Source of the DNA: Bacillota bacterium
GTDB lineage: Bacteria; Bacillota; Clostridia; Oscillospirales; Oscillospiraceae
Length of the DNA stretch: 64,000 nt
Reading direction: 5' to 3'
Assembly (NCBI GenBank): GCA_023386265.1
Contig: JAEWKA010000004.1
Coordinates: 1 to 64,000, forward strand
Position 1 is the first letter of the stretch. Each line of letters begins with the position of its first letter. Positions 36,596-45,116 of this stretch are shown piece by piece. The position numbers and the translations under genes are program-made. The notes beneath the pieces are model-generated. The model ran no database searches. It saw only the letters and a list, made by a program, of their open reading frames with translations, and was not told the DNA's origin.

Positions 36596-36677
36596 GCCGC
36601 GTTGAGAGGGCTTCCAAGTGAAACGCAAGTTTCCGCCCATAGAGCGAGACTCCGAGAGAGGTAGGTGCATAGAGTTT
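36596..36677 (+). promoter_or_regulatory. Structured rplU leader, probably L21-autoregulatory
   Basis: The leader can form a hairpin in which GGGC pairs with GCCC (about 36609-36643) and, inside, GAAAC pairs with GTTTC around GCAA. The purine-rich GAGAGGTAGGTG ribosome-binding region follows. Firmicutes often have an L21 leader at this place that lets free L21 shut off its own synthesis; I could not confirm a match to the published consensus. Confidence 0.5.
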
Positions 36678-36992
36678 ATGAAGCACGCAATAATCGAAAC
36701 AGGCGGTAAGCAATACCGCGTTGCCGAGGGCGAAGTTATTTTCATTGAAAAGCTGGAAGTCGAGGGTGGCGATTCAATCACATTTGACCGCGTTCTGGCC
36801 GTCATCGATGATAACGGCAGCAGCTTTGGTTCCCCCGTTATCGCGGGCGCAACCGTGACAGCAAGCGTCGTTAAAAATGGCAAGTTCAAAAAAGTCCGCG
36901 TATTCAAGATGAAATCCAAAAAGGGTTATCGTAATACAAAGGGCCACAGACAACCCTATACTCAGGTACAAATCGGTACAATCACCGCTTAG
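36678..36992 (+). CDS. rplU: 50S ribosomal protein L21
   Basis: The 104-residue protein is a full-length L21 (MKHAIIETGGKQYRV start, HRQPYTQVQIGTI C-terminus). A longer in-frame reading to 36618 would run through the structured leader and has no family support. It is followed directly by rpmA, without the prp protease gene that usually lies between them in Firmicutes. Confidence 0.97.
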   Translation: MKHAIIETGGKQYRVAEGEVIFIEKLEVEGGDSITFDRVLAVIDDNGSSFGSPVIAGATVTASVVKNGKFKKVRVFKMKSKKGYRNTKGHRQPYTQVQIGTITA

Positions 36993-37027
36993 TTCCGTAG
37001 ATTAAATGACACGTGGAGGTGTGAAGC

Positions 37028-37291
37028 ATGGCACATAAAAAGGGAATGGGCTCAACCAAGAACGGCCGCGACAGTGAGTCGAAGCGTCTTGGACCCAAAA
37101 GAGCTGACGGTCAGTTCGTACTCGCCGGCAACATCCTTGTCAGACAGCGCGGAACAAAGATTCACCCGGGCACCAATGTTGCCAAGGGTAGCGACGATAC
37201 GCTTTTCGCCCTTAAGGACGGAATCGTGAAGTTCGAGCGTCTTGATAAGGACCGTAAAAAGGTTTCAGTATACGAAGAATTGGCACAGTAA
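37028..37291 (+). CDS. rpmA: 50S ribosomal protein L27 without N-terminal extension
   Basis: The 87-residue protein begins [16 protein letters not shown], so the residues that reach the peptidyl transferase centre stand directly at the N-terminus. In most Firmicutes L27 starts with an extra LNLQFFA-type segment that the Prp protease removes. That extension and the prp gene are both absent here. GGAGG precedes the ATG. Confidence 0.97.
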   Translation: MAHKKGMGSTKNGRDSESKRLGPKRADGQFVLAGNILVRQRGTKIHPGTNVAKGSDDTLFALKDGIVKFERLDKDRKKVSVYEELAQ

Positions 37292-37296
37292 GCTTC

Positions 37297-37328
37297 AACG
37301 GGTGAGCGAGAGCGCTCGCCCGTTTTTT
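37297..37328 (+). terminator. Terminator after rpmA
   Basis: A 12-bp stem with one G-T pair (37297-37308 with 37313-37324) and tetraloop AGAG is followed by a T run. Confidence 0.9.
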
Positions 37329-37408
37329 ATCGTTTTAACAGTATCCATGTATTACCTGCTATAAGCAGGGAATATTAGTTCGGGATGCGTTTTCGCATGG
37401 AGGGATTT

Positions 37409-38683
37409 ATGTTTATTGATAAGGCAGCCATATCTGTCAAGGCCGGCAAAGGCGGAGACGGAGCGGTTGCGTTCCACAGAGAGAAATATGTTGCGGCGGG
37501 CGGACCTGACGGCGGAGACGGCGGGCACGGCGGCAGCGTAATAGTCGTCGCTGATGACAATATGACGACGCTGCTTGACTTCCGGTACAAGCGCAAATAT
37601 GCTGCTGAAAACGGAATGAACGGTATAGGCTCCAACATGAAGGGCAGAGAAGGCAAGGATATTGTCATCAAGGTTCCTCGCGGAACGCTAATCAGGGACA
37701 AGGCGACTGACGGCATTATAAAAGATATGTCCGATATGCAGCCTTTCGTTCTTGCAAAAGGCGGAAGAGGCGGCTGGGGCAATCAGCACTTTGCCACACC
37801 GACGAGGCAGGTGCCGCGCTTTGCGAAGCCCGGAACTGAAGGCGAAGCGCGTGAGGTAGTGCTGGAGCTTAAGCTTCTGGCTGATGTCGGACTCGTAGGC
37901 TTTCCGAATGTCGGAAAGTCAACGCTTCTTTCCGTTGTTTCAAAGGCTCACCCGAAAATTGCGAACTATCACTTCACGACACTTTATCCGAATCTCGGAG
38001 TAGTTTACGTTTCCGAGGGGGTTTCCTTCGTGATGGCGGATATTCCCGGCATAATCGAGGGAGCGAGCGAGGGCGCTGGCCTAGGACACGATTTTCTTCG
38101 TCATATCGACCGCTGCCGTCTCCTAATACACCTTGTGGACGTTTCGGGTAGCGAGGGCCGCGACCCGATCGAGGATTTTGAAGCAATCAACAAGGAACTT
38201 CGGGAATATAGCCCCGAGCTCGCGGAAAGACCGCAGATTGTTGTTGCCAATAAGTGTGACCTGCTGCCGGAGGGCAGCGAGCTTTTGGATGAGTTCCGCG
38301 ACTATGTGACGGAGCTGGGCTGTGAATTCTTTGAGATTTCGGCAGCGACTCATTCCGGCACACAGGCGCTTATGAAGGCTGCGGCTGAGAAGCTCAGGAG
38401 TCTTCCTCCAATCAAATACTTTGAAGCTGATTATGTGCAGCCGCAACCAGTTATCGATACATCTGCAGCAGTTAATATTGAAAAGATTGACGATGTTTGG
38501 ATAGTTGAGGGACCGTGGCTTGAAAAGCTAGTCGCCACCGTCAACTTTACTGATTACGAGTCAAGGATGTATTTTGACCGTATCCTGCGCGAAGCGGGTA
38601 TCTTTGAGAGGATGGAAGCTCTCGGTGTCAAGGATGGCGACGCTATTTCAATGTACGAGCTCGAATTTGAATATCAGTCATAA
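37409..38683 (+). CDS. obgE: GTPase Obg/CgtA
   Basis: The 424-residue protein has all three Obg domains: the glycine-rich Obg fold (AGKGGDGAVAF, GGPDGGDGGHGG), a GTPase domain with Walker A GFPNVGKS at residues 164-171 and NKCD for guanine, and a C-terminal OCT domain (from about 345). Obg takes part in late 50S assembly and stress and sporulation control. I chose the ATG at 37409 behind GGAGGG; upstream in-frame ATGs lack a site. The neighbours rplU and rpmA are its usual ones. Confidence 0.95.
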   Translation: MFIDKAAISVKAGKGGDGAVAFHREKYVAAGGPDGGDGGHGGSVIVVADDNMTTLLDFRYKRKYAAENGMNGIGSNMKGREGKDIVIKVPRGTLIRDKATDGIIKDMSDMQPFVLAKGGRGGWGNQHFATPTRQVPRFAKPGTEGEAREVVLELKLLADVGLVGFPNVGKSTLLSVVSKAHPKIANYHFTTLYPNLGVVYVSEGVSFVMADIPGIIEGASEGAGLGHDFLRHIDRCRLLIHLVDVSGSEGRDPIEDFEAINKELREYSPELAERPQIVVANKCDLLPEGSELLDEFRDYVTELGCEFFEISAATHSGTQALMKAAAEKLRSLPPIKYFEADYVQPQPVIDTSAAVNIEKIDDVWIVEGPWLEKLVATVNFTDYESRMYFDRILREAGIFERMEALGVKDGDAISMYELEFEYQS

Positions 38684-38684
38684 G

Positions 38685-38736
38685 ATTGCAGAATAAAATG
38701 CGCGGAGAAATTTCTCCGCGCATTTTATTCTGCAAT
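38685..38736. terminator. Perfect 52-bp palindromic bidirectional terminator
   Basis: Two 26-base arms (38685-38710 and 38711-38736) are exact inverted copies with no spacer base. It lies between the convergent obgE and GlcD-like genes and has AT-rich outer arms, so it would end both transcripts. Confidence 0.85.
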
Positions 38737-38738
38737 TA

Positions 38739-40142
38739 TTAGTCTTCACAGACTTTGTGTGGATTGAGAATGTTCTTTGGATCAAATACTTTTTTGATTC
38801 CGCGCATGATATTAAGAAGCTCCGGCTGAAGTGATTCTTTCAGGTATGGCCTCTTTGCAAAACCGATTCCGTGTTCTCCGGAAACCTGTCCGTCTAGCTC
38901 TCGACCCTTGGCATAGAGCTTCTCCATGGCTAAAGAGAGGCGGGATTCCCATTCTGCATCGGAAAGATCGTCCTTTAAAATATAAGCGTGCAGGTTGCCG
39001 TCTCCCGCATGGCCGAAGCTTTTAATTCTAACGCCGACTTCTTTCTGAAGCCCGTGGGTGTATTCGACAAGCTCATTGACGCGGCAGCGTGGCACGACGA
39101 TGTCCACCTCATCCATATAGGTAGTGGAAGCCTTGATTGCTTCGAGGAACACCCCGCGCATATTCCAGATTGCTTTCTCGCGTTCCTCCGTGTCGGAAAC
39201 CAGAGCGTCAATAGCGCCATTATCAATGCAAAGCTCGGCAATGCTCTCGTAGGCTTTTTCAATCTCTTCGGATGTATTGCTATCAAATTTAAGAAGCAGA
39301 TAAGCGTCCGCTTGATTGTCTGGAAACTTTTTACTTAAAAATGCTTCCGCATCAATGATGACTTCACGTTCCATGAATTCGATTGCGGTCGGAACGGTTT
39401 TTGATTTTAAGATAAGCGGCACAGTTCTGATTGCCTGTTCGAGCGTGGGAAAGGGGATTAGAAGGCTGACGGTTTTGCCTGGCAGAGGAAGAAGCTTGAG
39501 CGTTGCTCGTGTTACGATTCCGAGCGTACCTTCCGAACCGATTATCAAATCCTTAATATCGTAGCCCGAGCTATTTTTAACGATTTTACCGCCCAATTCA
39601 ACAATTTCGCCACTTGGAAGTACAACCTGTAAACCGCGAACATAGTCGCGGGTCACGCCGTATTTAACCGCTCGCATCCCGCCCGCGTTTGTTGAAATAT
39701 TTCCTCCGATTGTGGCGGATTTCTCGCCCGGATCGGGGGGATAGAACAAACCTTTTTCCTCAACATAGGCGGAAAGATCCATCAGCAGTACGCCGGGCTC
39801 GACAGTCAAAGTCAAGTTTTCCTCGTCAAGCTCATTAAAGCGGTTCATAAGGCTCAAATCAATCATAATGCCGTGCTCCATGGCGACTGATGCGCCCACA
39901 AGCCCTGTACCTGCGCCGCGCGGCGTTACAGGAAGGTTTTGCTCGTTTGCATATTTCAGTATTTCGGAGACTTCATCGGCAGAGAGCACTTTCACAACTA
40001 CATCAGGGAAGCTCGTAGTTCCGCTAAGCTCGTCGTGGCTATAATCCTCGTTCATAATGTCTCTGGTCAATATTCGCTTCTCGTCAGAAATCAAATTCTG
40101 AAGAAAAGAAAGATCATTTTGATCAAAAGTTTTATAACTCAT
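38739..40142 (-). CDS. FAD-binding oxidase, GlcD-like 2-hydroxyacid (D-lactate/glycolate) dehydrogenase
   Basis: The 467-residue protein has an N-terminal PCMH-type FAD-binding domain ([35 protein letters not shown]) and the C-terminal oxidase domain of the GlcD/LldD family ([23 protein letters not shown]). It oxidises a 2-hydroxy acid such as D-lactate or glycolate, probably with an electron-transfer flavoprotein partner, none of which is nearby. GGAAGGGG lies about 12 bases before the ATG. Confidence 0.88.
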   Translation of the reverse strand: MSYKTFDQNDLSFLQNLISDEKRILTRDIMNEDYSHDELSGTTSFPDVVVKVLSADEVSEILKYANEQNLPVTPRGAGTGLVGASVAMEHGIMIDLSLMNRFNELDEENLTLTVEPGVLLMDLSAYVEEKGLFYPPDPGEKSATIGGNISTNAGGMRAVKYGVTRDYVRGLQVVLPSGEIVELGGKIVKNSSGYDIKDLIIGSEGTLGIVTRATLKLLPLPGKTVSLLIPFPTLEQAIRTVPLILKSKTVPTAIEFMEREVIIDAEAFLSKKFPDNQADAYLLLKFDSNTSEEIEKAYESIAELCIDNGAIDALVSDTEEREKAIWNMRGVFLEAIKASTTYMDEVDIVVPRCRVNELVEYTHGLQKEVGVRIKSFGHAGDGNLHAYILKDDLSDAEWESRLSLAMEKLYAKGRELDGQVSGEHGIGFAKRPYLKESLQPELLNIMRGIKKVFDPKNILNPHKVCED

Positions 40143-40391
40143 TTGATTAAGTCGCCCCTTCCTTTTTGCATTGGCTATGTGATTGCTTCATATAATTCAG
40201 TAATAGAATATTTATACAAACTAATTGGTATAAAGATATTGCATTACTATTGTAGCTAACGCGAGGTGCAATGTCGAGCCAAATTCTTTTATTGACAAAA
40301 ATTATTGATTTTACACAAAAAGCATGCCTTGCATATAGGACGCAAAGTAGGGATATAAAAATTGCCTGCAAAACATGAAGTATTAATATGT

Positions 40392-40420
40392 TAAAAAGAG
40401 GAGGGATAAATCCCTCCTCA
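40392..40420 (-). terminator. Terminator of the SASP gene
   Basis: A nine-bp GC-rich stem (40398-40406 with 40411-40419), loop TAAA. On the minus strand it is followed by five T residues. Confidence 0.85.
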
Positions 40421-40439
40421 ATTCAGTCGATATACTTAG

Positions 40440-40631
40440 TTACTTGCCGTTCTCGTAAGCCTGAACCATCTTTTTGACCATCTGGCCACCGATGCTGCCG
40501 GCCTGACGGGAGGTGAGGTCACCATTGTAGCCCTGCTTTAGGTTTACGCCCACTTCACTGGCAGTCTCCATCTTGAAACGATCCATTGCTTCACGAGCAT
40601 TCGGATTTACGAGCTTGTTGCTACTTGCCAT
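40440..40631 (-). CDS. Alpha/beta-type small acid-soluble spore protein
   Basis: The 63-residue protein is a complete SASP: a first helix (NPNAREAMDRFKMETASEVGV), the germination protease region around TASEVGV, and the second DNA-binding helix with GSIGGQMVKKM. SASPs coat forespore DNA against UV and chemicals and are cleaved by Gpr on germination. The usual EFA/EIA before the cleavage site reads META here. GGAG lies nine bases before the ATG. Expression should be sigma-G dependent, but I did not find a convincing box. Confidence 0.94.
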   Translation of the reverse strand: MASSNKLVNPNAREAMDRFKMETASEVGVNLKQGYNGDLTSRQAGSIGGQMVKKMVQAYENGK

Positions 40632-40919
40632 TTTCTTTGCAACTCCTTCAATGTTATTTGTCTATCTCTCTTAGGCAATCAACTTGCCTGTCAATATCTT
40701 TTCCTTGTAGATTTTTGATATTCAAACAATGATGATGTAATTTCTGTAACTTAAACGGCATAATTTTCTAAATTATCAAGGACTTTTATAAAGGCGTGGA
40801 TTAGGTGCTACTATTTATAATATTTTTGTGCTGAGAATAGTTAATTGATTTTGGATTCTCTAACATCTATTATGTCTGAACTGATTGCAATTAATATTTT
40901 CAAACTTTACAAATAATGA
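40632..40919. other. Upstream region of the SASP gene
   Basis: An AT-rich stretch without coding signal. It holds the ribosome-binding site and a small hairpin (AGGCAA/TTGCCT near 40673-40689). A sigma-G promoter is expected from the family but not clearly visible. Confidence 0.3.
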
Positions 40920-40952
40920 TGGAGAGGCTGCACGATAAGTTCAGTCTCTCCA
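40920..40952 (-). terminator. Terminator of the M24 peptidase gene
   Basis: An 11-bp stem with one G-T pair (40920-40930 with 40942-40952). It is read from the minus strand and followed by T-rich sequence. Confidence 0.7.
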
Positions 40953-40994
40953 TTTTTGATTTTCAATATTTTTGAAGCAGTCGCGTTTGACGAA

Positions 40995-42212
40995 TCAGTC
41001 GATAACCTCCACGGCAAGCGGGAACTTAGACATATACTCGCAGCCGTCCTTTTTAATAAGTATCGGGTTCTCGTAGCGGAAACCGATATCCTCTTCAGGG
41101 CAGGCGTACTGCATTGCGCAAATGAGGACTTCGTTCTCCTGATAGCAGTGATCCGGATCGGTCCAGTAGGGGAAAGGTCCGTCGTGACGTCCGATGCGCC
41201 ATTCGTCACCGAGCATGCCAATCCCATGTTCAAAGCCGGGCACCATAAAGTCCGCAAAGCCACGCTCTTCGGCAAAGGCCATCATTTCCTCGGCAAGTGA
41301 GGACGGGGATATTCCTGCGCGATAGGTTTTAAGCGTCAAATCAACGATATCAACAAAGTTTTTCGCGTGCCAGAGCTGGCGCTTCGTTGCTGGTCCTATG
41401 AGATAGTTGTGGGTGTGATCGCCACAGGCAAGGCCGTACAAGGCGTGAATATCGACCATGAGCGGCTCTCCCGCCACTACCTCTTTTCCTGTCGGTGGCG
41501 TGCATGCGCCTCCTGCAAGACCTGTGCGATAACCGCATGCAATCTCGTTTCCGCCGGTGAAGCTCCATTCCCAGACGCTTCCGGCCTTTCTCATAGCAAG
41601 CGCGGCAATACCGGCGACAACGGTCTCCGTCATGCCCTTCCATCCACCGTTTTTGATAGCGGCCAAAACTGCCTCATGCCCGACATCCACGATGCGGGAT
41701 GCCTCGCGGAAACGATTTATCGTGCCGATGTCCTTTATCATTTGCAGCCTGTCGATAATCTCATGCGCATTTACAAACTCGCAGTCCGGCATGGCTTCCT
41801 TGAAAGCGTTGTATTCGAAATAAGTAAGATAGCCTTCCGGCAGATAATTGGACATTCCGGCTTCAACGCCGACGCGCCCGCCGCTTGGCAGGAGCTCATT
41901 TATCATGTCGGAAATCAGAGTAATCTGATCCTGACCGCCCATGGGCGCAAAGCCCATGACGTGGTCCTCGTCCAGCCAACTGTCGTCAAGAGCACGCGCC
42001 GCGTCAATCACGAAGGTGAAAGCCGTAGGCATGCCCTCAGAGGGAATGACGATGAAGCTGCGCCAAGGGAAAAAAGCGTCGGTGCACCAGGATGTTGTGC
42101 GAAGGCGTGAGCCAAGATATACGTCTATGTTCTGCTTTGCCATTTCGGCCTGAACGGCCTTAATGCGTGCCGGATAGTCTATGTAATACAGACCCGTATT
42201 TTCAAACTTCAT
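40995..42212 (-). CDS. M24 (pita-bread) metallopeptidase-family protein
   Basis: The 405-residue protein has a creatinase-like N-terminal domain (residues 1-155) and the C-terminal pita-bread domain. Candidate metal ligands are Asp254, Asp265, His329 and Glu381, with Glu361 a possible fifth; this matches the D-D-H-E-E layout of Xaa-Pro peptidases, although the last parts are unusual (FEHGIGMLGDEWR, RYENP). It may be a prolidase, or a creatinase- or lyase-like enzyme. It is third in a unit with TetR and SCP2 genes. Confidence 0.8.
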   Translation of the reverse strand: MKFENTGLYYIDYPARIKAVQAEMAKQNIDVYLGSRLRTTSWCTDAFFPWRSFIVIPSEGMPTAFTFVIDAARALDDSWLDEDHVMGFAPMGGQDQITLISDMINELLPSGGRVGVEAGMSNYLPEGYLTYFEYNAFKEAMPDCEFVNAHEIIDRLQMIKDIGTINRFREASRIVDVGHEAVLAAIKNGGWKGMTETVVAGIAALAMRKAGSVWEWSFTGGNEIACGYRTGLAGGACTPPTGKEVVAGEPLMVDIHALYGLACGDHTHNYLIGPATKRQLWHAKNFVDIVDLTLKTYRAGISPSSLAEEMMAFAEERGFADFMVPGFEHGIGMLGDEWRIGRHDGPFPYWTDPDHCYQENEVLICAMQYACPEEDIGFRYENPILIKKDGCEYMSKFPLAVEVID

Positions 42213-42230
42213 ATTTCAGACCTTCCTTTC

Positions 42231-42623
42231 TCAGAATTCGGTTTCGATAGTTGCGATTATCTTATTAATCCTGTCGCTCAGGGATGCCAGCTTAAGAGCC
42301 TTTACCATGTTGCCCTTGAGCTTGAGCATACCGCCCATCAGAGCCTTCTGCGATCCAAGCTCTGCGCGCGAAATCTTAGCGAAGGTTTCATAATCGCCCG
42401 AGATGCAGAATTCCGCAGCTGGACCGTCGCCGTCACCTGCGAGAACCTTGTCGACATTTCCGTTGGAGAAACCGACGAAGAAATGTTTTTTACCTCCGTC
42501 AGGGCAGTTGAGATAGCGGCTGTTCATGGAGGAGGTGATTTTGTTCATCTTTTCCGGATCTAGCTGTTCACGCAGGCGTTTTTCAACCTCCGCTCGCCAT
42601 TCTTCAGACAGATACTTTACCAT
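42231..42623 (-). CDS. SCP2 sterol-binding domain protein
   Basis: The 130-residue protein is essentially a single SCP2 domain (GDYETFAKISRAELGSQKALMGGMLKLKGNM is the typical second half, with the KLKGN turn). SCP2 folds bind lipids or long hydrophobic molecules in the cytoplasm. It lies between the TetR regulator and the M24 gene on the same strand and may carry the ligand or substrate of that unit. Confidence 0.85.
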   Translation of the reverse strand: MVKYLSEEWRAEVEKRLREQLDPEKMNKITSSMNSRYLNCPDGGKKHFFVGFSNGNVDKVLAGDGDGPAAEFCISGDYETFAKISRAELGSQKALMGGMLKLKGNMVKALKLASLSDRINKIIATIETEF

Positions 42624-42681
42624 TGCTGTGCTCCTTTCGAATTTTTAATTAATAATTTCAGCATGGAAACACCCGTTGCCG

Positions 42682-43263
42682 TTACTTCTTTTCGATACCG
42701 CGCAGGATAAGATCAAGGGTCTGGGGCAGATTCTTCTCAATAAACTCCGATTCGCCCTGTACATAAGCGTGGATGATGAAGCCCTTGTACATTGAAAACA
42801 AAACTTCGGAGACAGTTTTTGCGTCCAGCTCTCGGAATTCGCCGGTATTCATACCGAGCGAAAGAATTTCCTCGATTAGCCCGACTGAATCGGCGTTAAT
42901 TTCCTCATAGGGGTCAACCGTTGGGAACATCGGAAAAATGGAGGGGTCACTTTCGAGAAGCGCGCTGAAATCCTTGTCCTCGGAGAGATAATCAAGAGCG
43001 CTGCTGCAGAGGACGGTAAACTTCGAGCCCGCCGTTTGCTCCTTCGAAACCGCGTTTTTAACTCTGTTCTGCCAGCGAAGCATGGCAAAGCTCACAGTTT
43101 GCTCATACAGCTCGCGCTTGCTCTCCGCATAGGCGTAAATACCAGCGGCGGTCATATTGAGCTCACTTGTAATGTCTTCAAGCGTGGCTTTCCTGTAACC
43201 ATAACGTGCGAATACTCGAAGAGCCGCACTTAATATAACGTCATTTTCAATCTTTTTGCGCAT
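42682..43263 (-). CDS. TetR-family transcriptional regulator
   Basis: The 193-residue protein has an N-terminal TetR helix-turn-helix (VFARYGYRKATLEDITSELNMTAAGIYAY) and a variable C-terminal ligand domain. It starts at 43263 with GAGG upstream. Its promoter overlaps an imperfect palindrome (43277-43305), so it probably represses itself. The SCP2 and M24 genes downstream on the same strand are likely targets. Confidence 0.9.
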   Translation of the reverse strand: MRKKIENDVILSAALRVFARYGYRKATLEDITSELNMTAAGIYAYAESKRELYEQTVSFAMLRWQNRVKNAVSKEQTAGSKFTVLCSSALDYLSEDKDFSALLESDPSIFPMFPTVDPYEEINADSVGLIEEILSLGMNTGEFRELDAKTVSEVLFSMYKGFIIHAYVQGESEFIEKNLPQTLDLILRGIEKK

Positions 43264-43276
43264 AATGACCTCTTAT

Positions 43277-43305
43277 AATTAAATAAATTATGAATTGATT
43301 AAATT
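43277..43305 (-). promoter_or_regulatory. Imperfect palindrome at the tetR transcription start, likely TetR operator
   Basis: Two 14-base arms (43277-43290 and 43292-43305) match at 11 positions around one central base. It overlaps the -10 box and the expected transcription start. Confidence 0.5.
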
Positions 43306-43332
43306 ATATACTCATAAAAAGCACATTTGCAA
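43303..43332 (-). promoter_or_regulatory. Sigma-A promoter of the TetR-SCP2-M24 unit
   Basis: On the minus strand TTGCAA (43327-43332) and TATAAT (43303-43308) are 18 bases apart. Confidence 0.6.
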
Positions 43333-43505
43333 GCCGCAATACTGAACAGAAAAAAACTCAAACAATTATTCATTACGACGGTCGAACCCTAAACATTATT
43401 GCTTTCAGTTAACGATATATATGATGCGAGCACAGTATACAAAAAATATTACTCATCCCAAACAATATTTTTTCGCGCCAAATGCGACTTTGACCTGCAA
43501 AGCCA
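43333..43505. other. Gene-free region between tetR and spoIVA
   Basis: It carries no gene. A perfect ten-bp AT-only inverted repeat lies at 43441-43450 and 43464-43473. Confidence 0.3.
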
Positions 43506-43534
43506 GAATAAAACGGAGCTTATCCCCATACACA
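43506..43534 (+). promoter_or_regulatory. Sigma-E promoter of spoIVA
   Basis: GAATAAA (43506-43512) and CATACACA (43527-43534) are 14 bases apart and match the sigma-E consensus well (CATACAMT for the -10). spoIVA is a known sigma-E gene. Confidence 0.7.
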
Positions 43535-43565
43535 TTACTAATCATCATTCTTAGGGGGAATAGGC

Positions 43566-45044
43566 ATGACTGACAGCAGACTTTATGAGGACATCGCGCT
43601 GCGTACCGGCGGAGACATATATGTTGGCGTGGTCGGTCCCGTCAGAACGGGCAAATCGACATTTATTAAACGGTTTATGGAAACGGTTGTTATACCCAAC
43701 ATAGACAACATCTATTTAAAAGAACGGGCAAGGGATGAATTGCCACAGTCCGGCTCGGGGAAGACCGTGATGACAGCGGAGCCGAAGTTCGTGCCGGAGG
43801 ATGCGATTCAGATTAGCATCGGAGAAGATACCATGCTTTCAGTGCGCCTTATAGATTGCGTCGGTTATATGGTGCCCGGAGCGGCAGGACTGACGGAGGA
43901 CGGCGAGGAGCGCATGGTCACAACTCCGTGGTTCGACCATGAAATCAGCATGACTGAGGCGGCTGAAGAGGGAACGCGCAGAGTCATCCGCGATCACTCA
44001 ACTATCGGACTTGTCATCACGACCGACGGTACAATCTGCGGAATACCGCGCGAAAATTATGTTGCAGCGGAGGAGCAGGTAATAAGGGAGCTCAAGGAGA
44101 TAGGGAAGCCGTTTCTGCTTCTGCTCAACTCCGCAGAGCCAAACTCCGAAAGAGCGCAGACCATGAGGGCGGAGCTAGCCGAAAAACACGGTGTAGCGTG
44201 CCTTTGCGTCAACTGCCTGACCCTGCGTGAGGAAGACGTTGAAAAAATACTGCAAAAACTCCTCAGTGAATTCGGGACTGAGGAATTCTATGTGTATCTT
44301 CCTGAATGGGTCGAAGCACTTCCGGACGGTCACGCAATAAAAAGAGAGCTCTATAGTGAGATTCTGAATGCATCTGGTGAGGTCAAAAAGCTGAGAGACG
44401 CGCAGCTTCTAACGCAAAGACTTAAGGCAATCGAAAATGTGTCGGACGCGCGTGTCGGCGATATGATGATGGGCAAAGGCACCTTCACGCTGCGTATAGA
44501 ACTTCCGAGAGATCTTTATTACCGTACTCTCAGCGAGGAGAGCGGGCTTTCGATAACAAATGACGGAGACCTAATTTCGCTGCTGTGCGATCTTTCAAAG
44601 ACGAAGACCGAATATGACAAGGTCTCAGCGGCGCTTAGAGACGTTCGCGAAAAGGGCTACGGAGTTGTCATGCCGTCCGCAGACGAAATGGTGCTTCAGG
44701 AACCGGAAATCGTCAGACAGGGCGGCAGATACAAAGTCGTTCTGCGCGCGGGCGCTCCTGCGATACATATGATGATGACCAAGGTCGAAACCGAAGTGTC
44801 TCCCGCCGTGGGCGGCGAGCATGCCTCGGAGGAAATTCTGGGCTTCCTGCTTCAGAATTTTGAGGGCGACGCAACGAAGATTTGGGAATCCAACATTTTC
44901 GGAAAATCAATGTACGACATAGCGGGCGAAGGGCTTATGGCGAAATTAACGCGTATGCCTGAAGAAACAGGTCTTAAGTTACGCAACGCGCTCCAGAGAA
45001 TTGTAAACGAGGGCAGGGGCGGGCTTATTTGTATAATTCTATAG
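43566..45044 (+). CDS. spoIVA: Stage IV sporulation protein A
   Basis: The 492-residue protein is a full-length SpoIVA. Its N-terminal domain is an ATPase descended from TRAFAC GTPases, with Walker A GPVRTGKST at about residues 24-32 and the downstream DCVGY sequence. The C-terminal part anchors the polymer to the forespore membrane with SpoVM. SpoIVA hydrolyses ATP to form the coat basement layer. It has its own sigma-E promoter and a strong downstream terminator. Confidence 0.96.
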   Translation: MTDSRLYEDIALRTGGDIYVGVVGPVRTGKSTFIKRFMETVVIPNIDNIYLKERARDELPQSGSGKTVMTAEPKFVPEDAIQISIGEDTMLSVRLIDCVGYMVPGAAGLTEDGEERMVTTPWFDHEISMTEAAEEGTRRVIRDHSTIGLVITTDGTICGIPRENYVAAEEQVIRELKEIGKPFLLLLNSAEPNSERAQTMRAELAEKHGVACLCVNCLTLREEDVEKILQKLLSEFGTEEFYVYLPEWVEALPDGHAIKRELYSEILNASGEVKKLRDAQLLTQRLKAIENVSDARVGDMMMGKGTFTLRIELPRDLYYRTLSEESGLSITNDGDLISLLCDLSKTKTEYDKVSAALRDVREKGYGVVMPSADEMVLQEPEIVRQGGRYKVVLRAGAPAIHMMMTKVETEVSPAVGGEHASEEILGFLLQNFEGDATKIWESNIFGKSMYDIAGEGLMAKLTRMPEETGLKLRNALQRIVNEGRGGLICIIL

Positions 45045-45080
45045 GAAAAAGCGCGACCTAAAAAAGCCGCGCAAAAAGAA

Positions 45081-45116
45081 AAATCGGGTATCTGACTTGC
45101 AGATACCCGATTTTTT
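45081..45116. terminator. Bidirectional terminator between spoIVA and the MTHFR fusion gene
   Basis: A perfect 14-bp stem (45081-45094 with 45100-45113), five-base loop, A and T runs at both ends. It overlaps the stop codon of the minus-strand gene. Confidence 0.9.
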
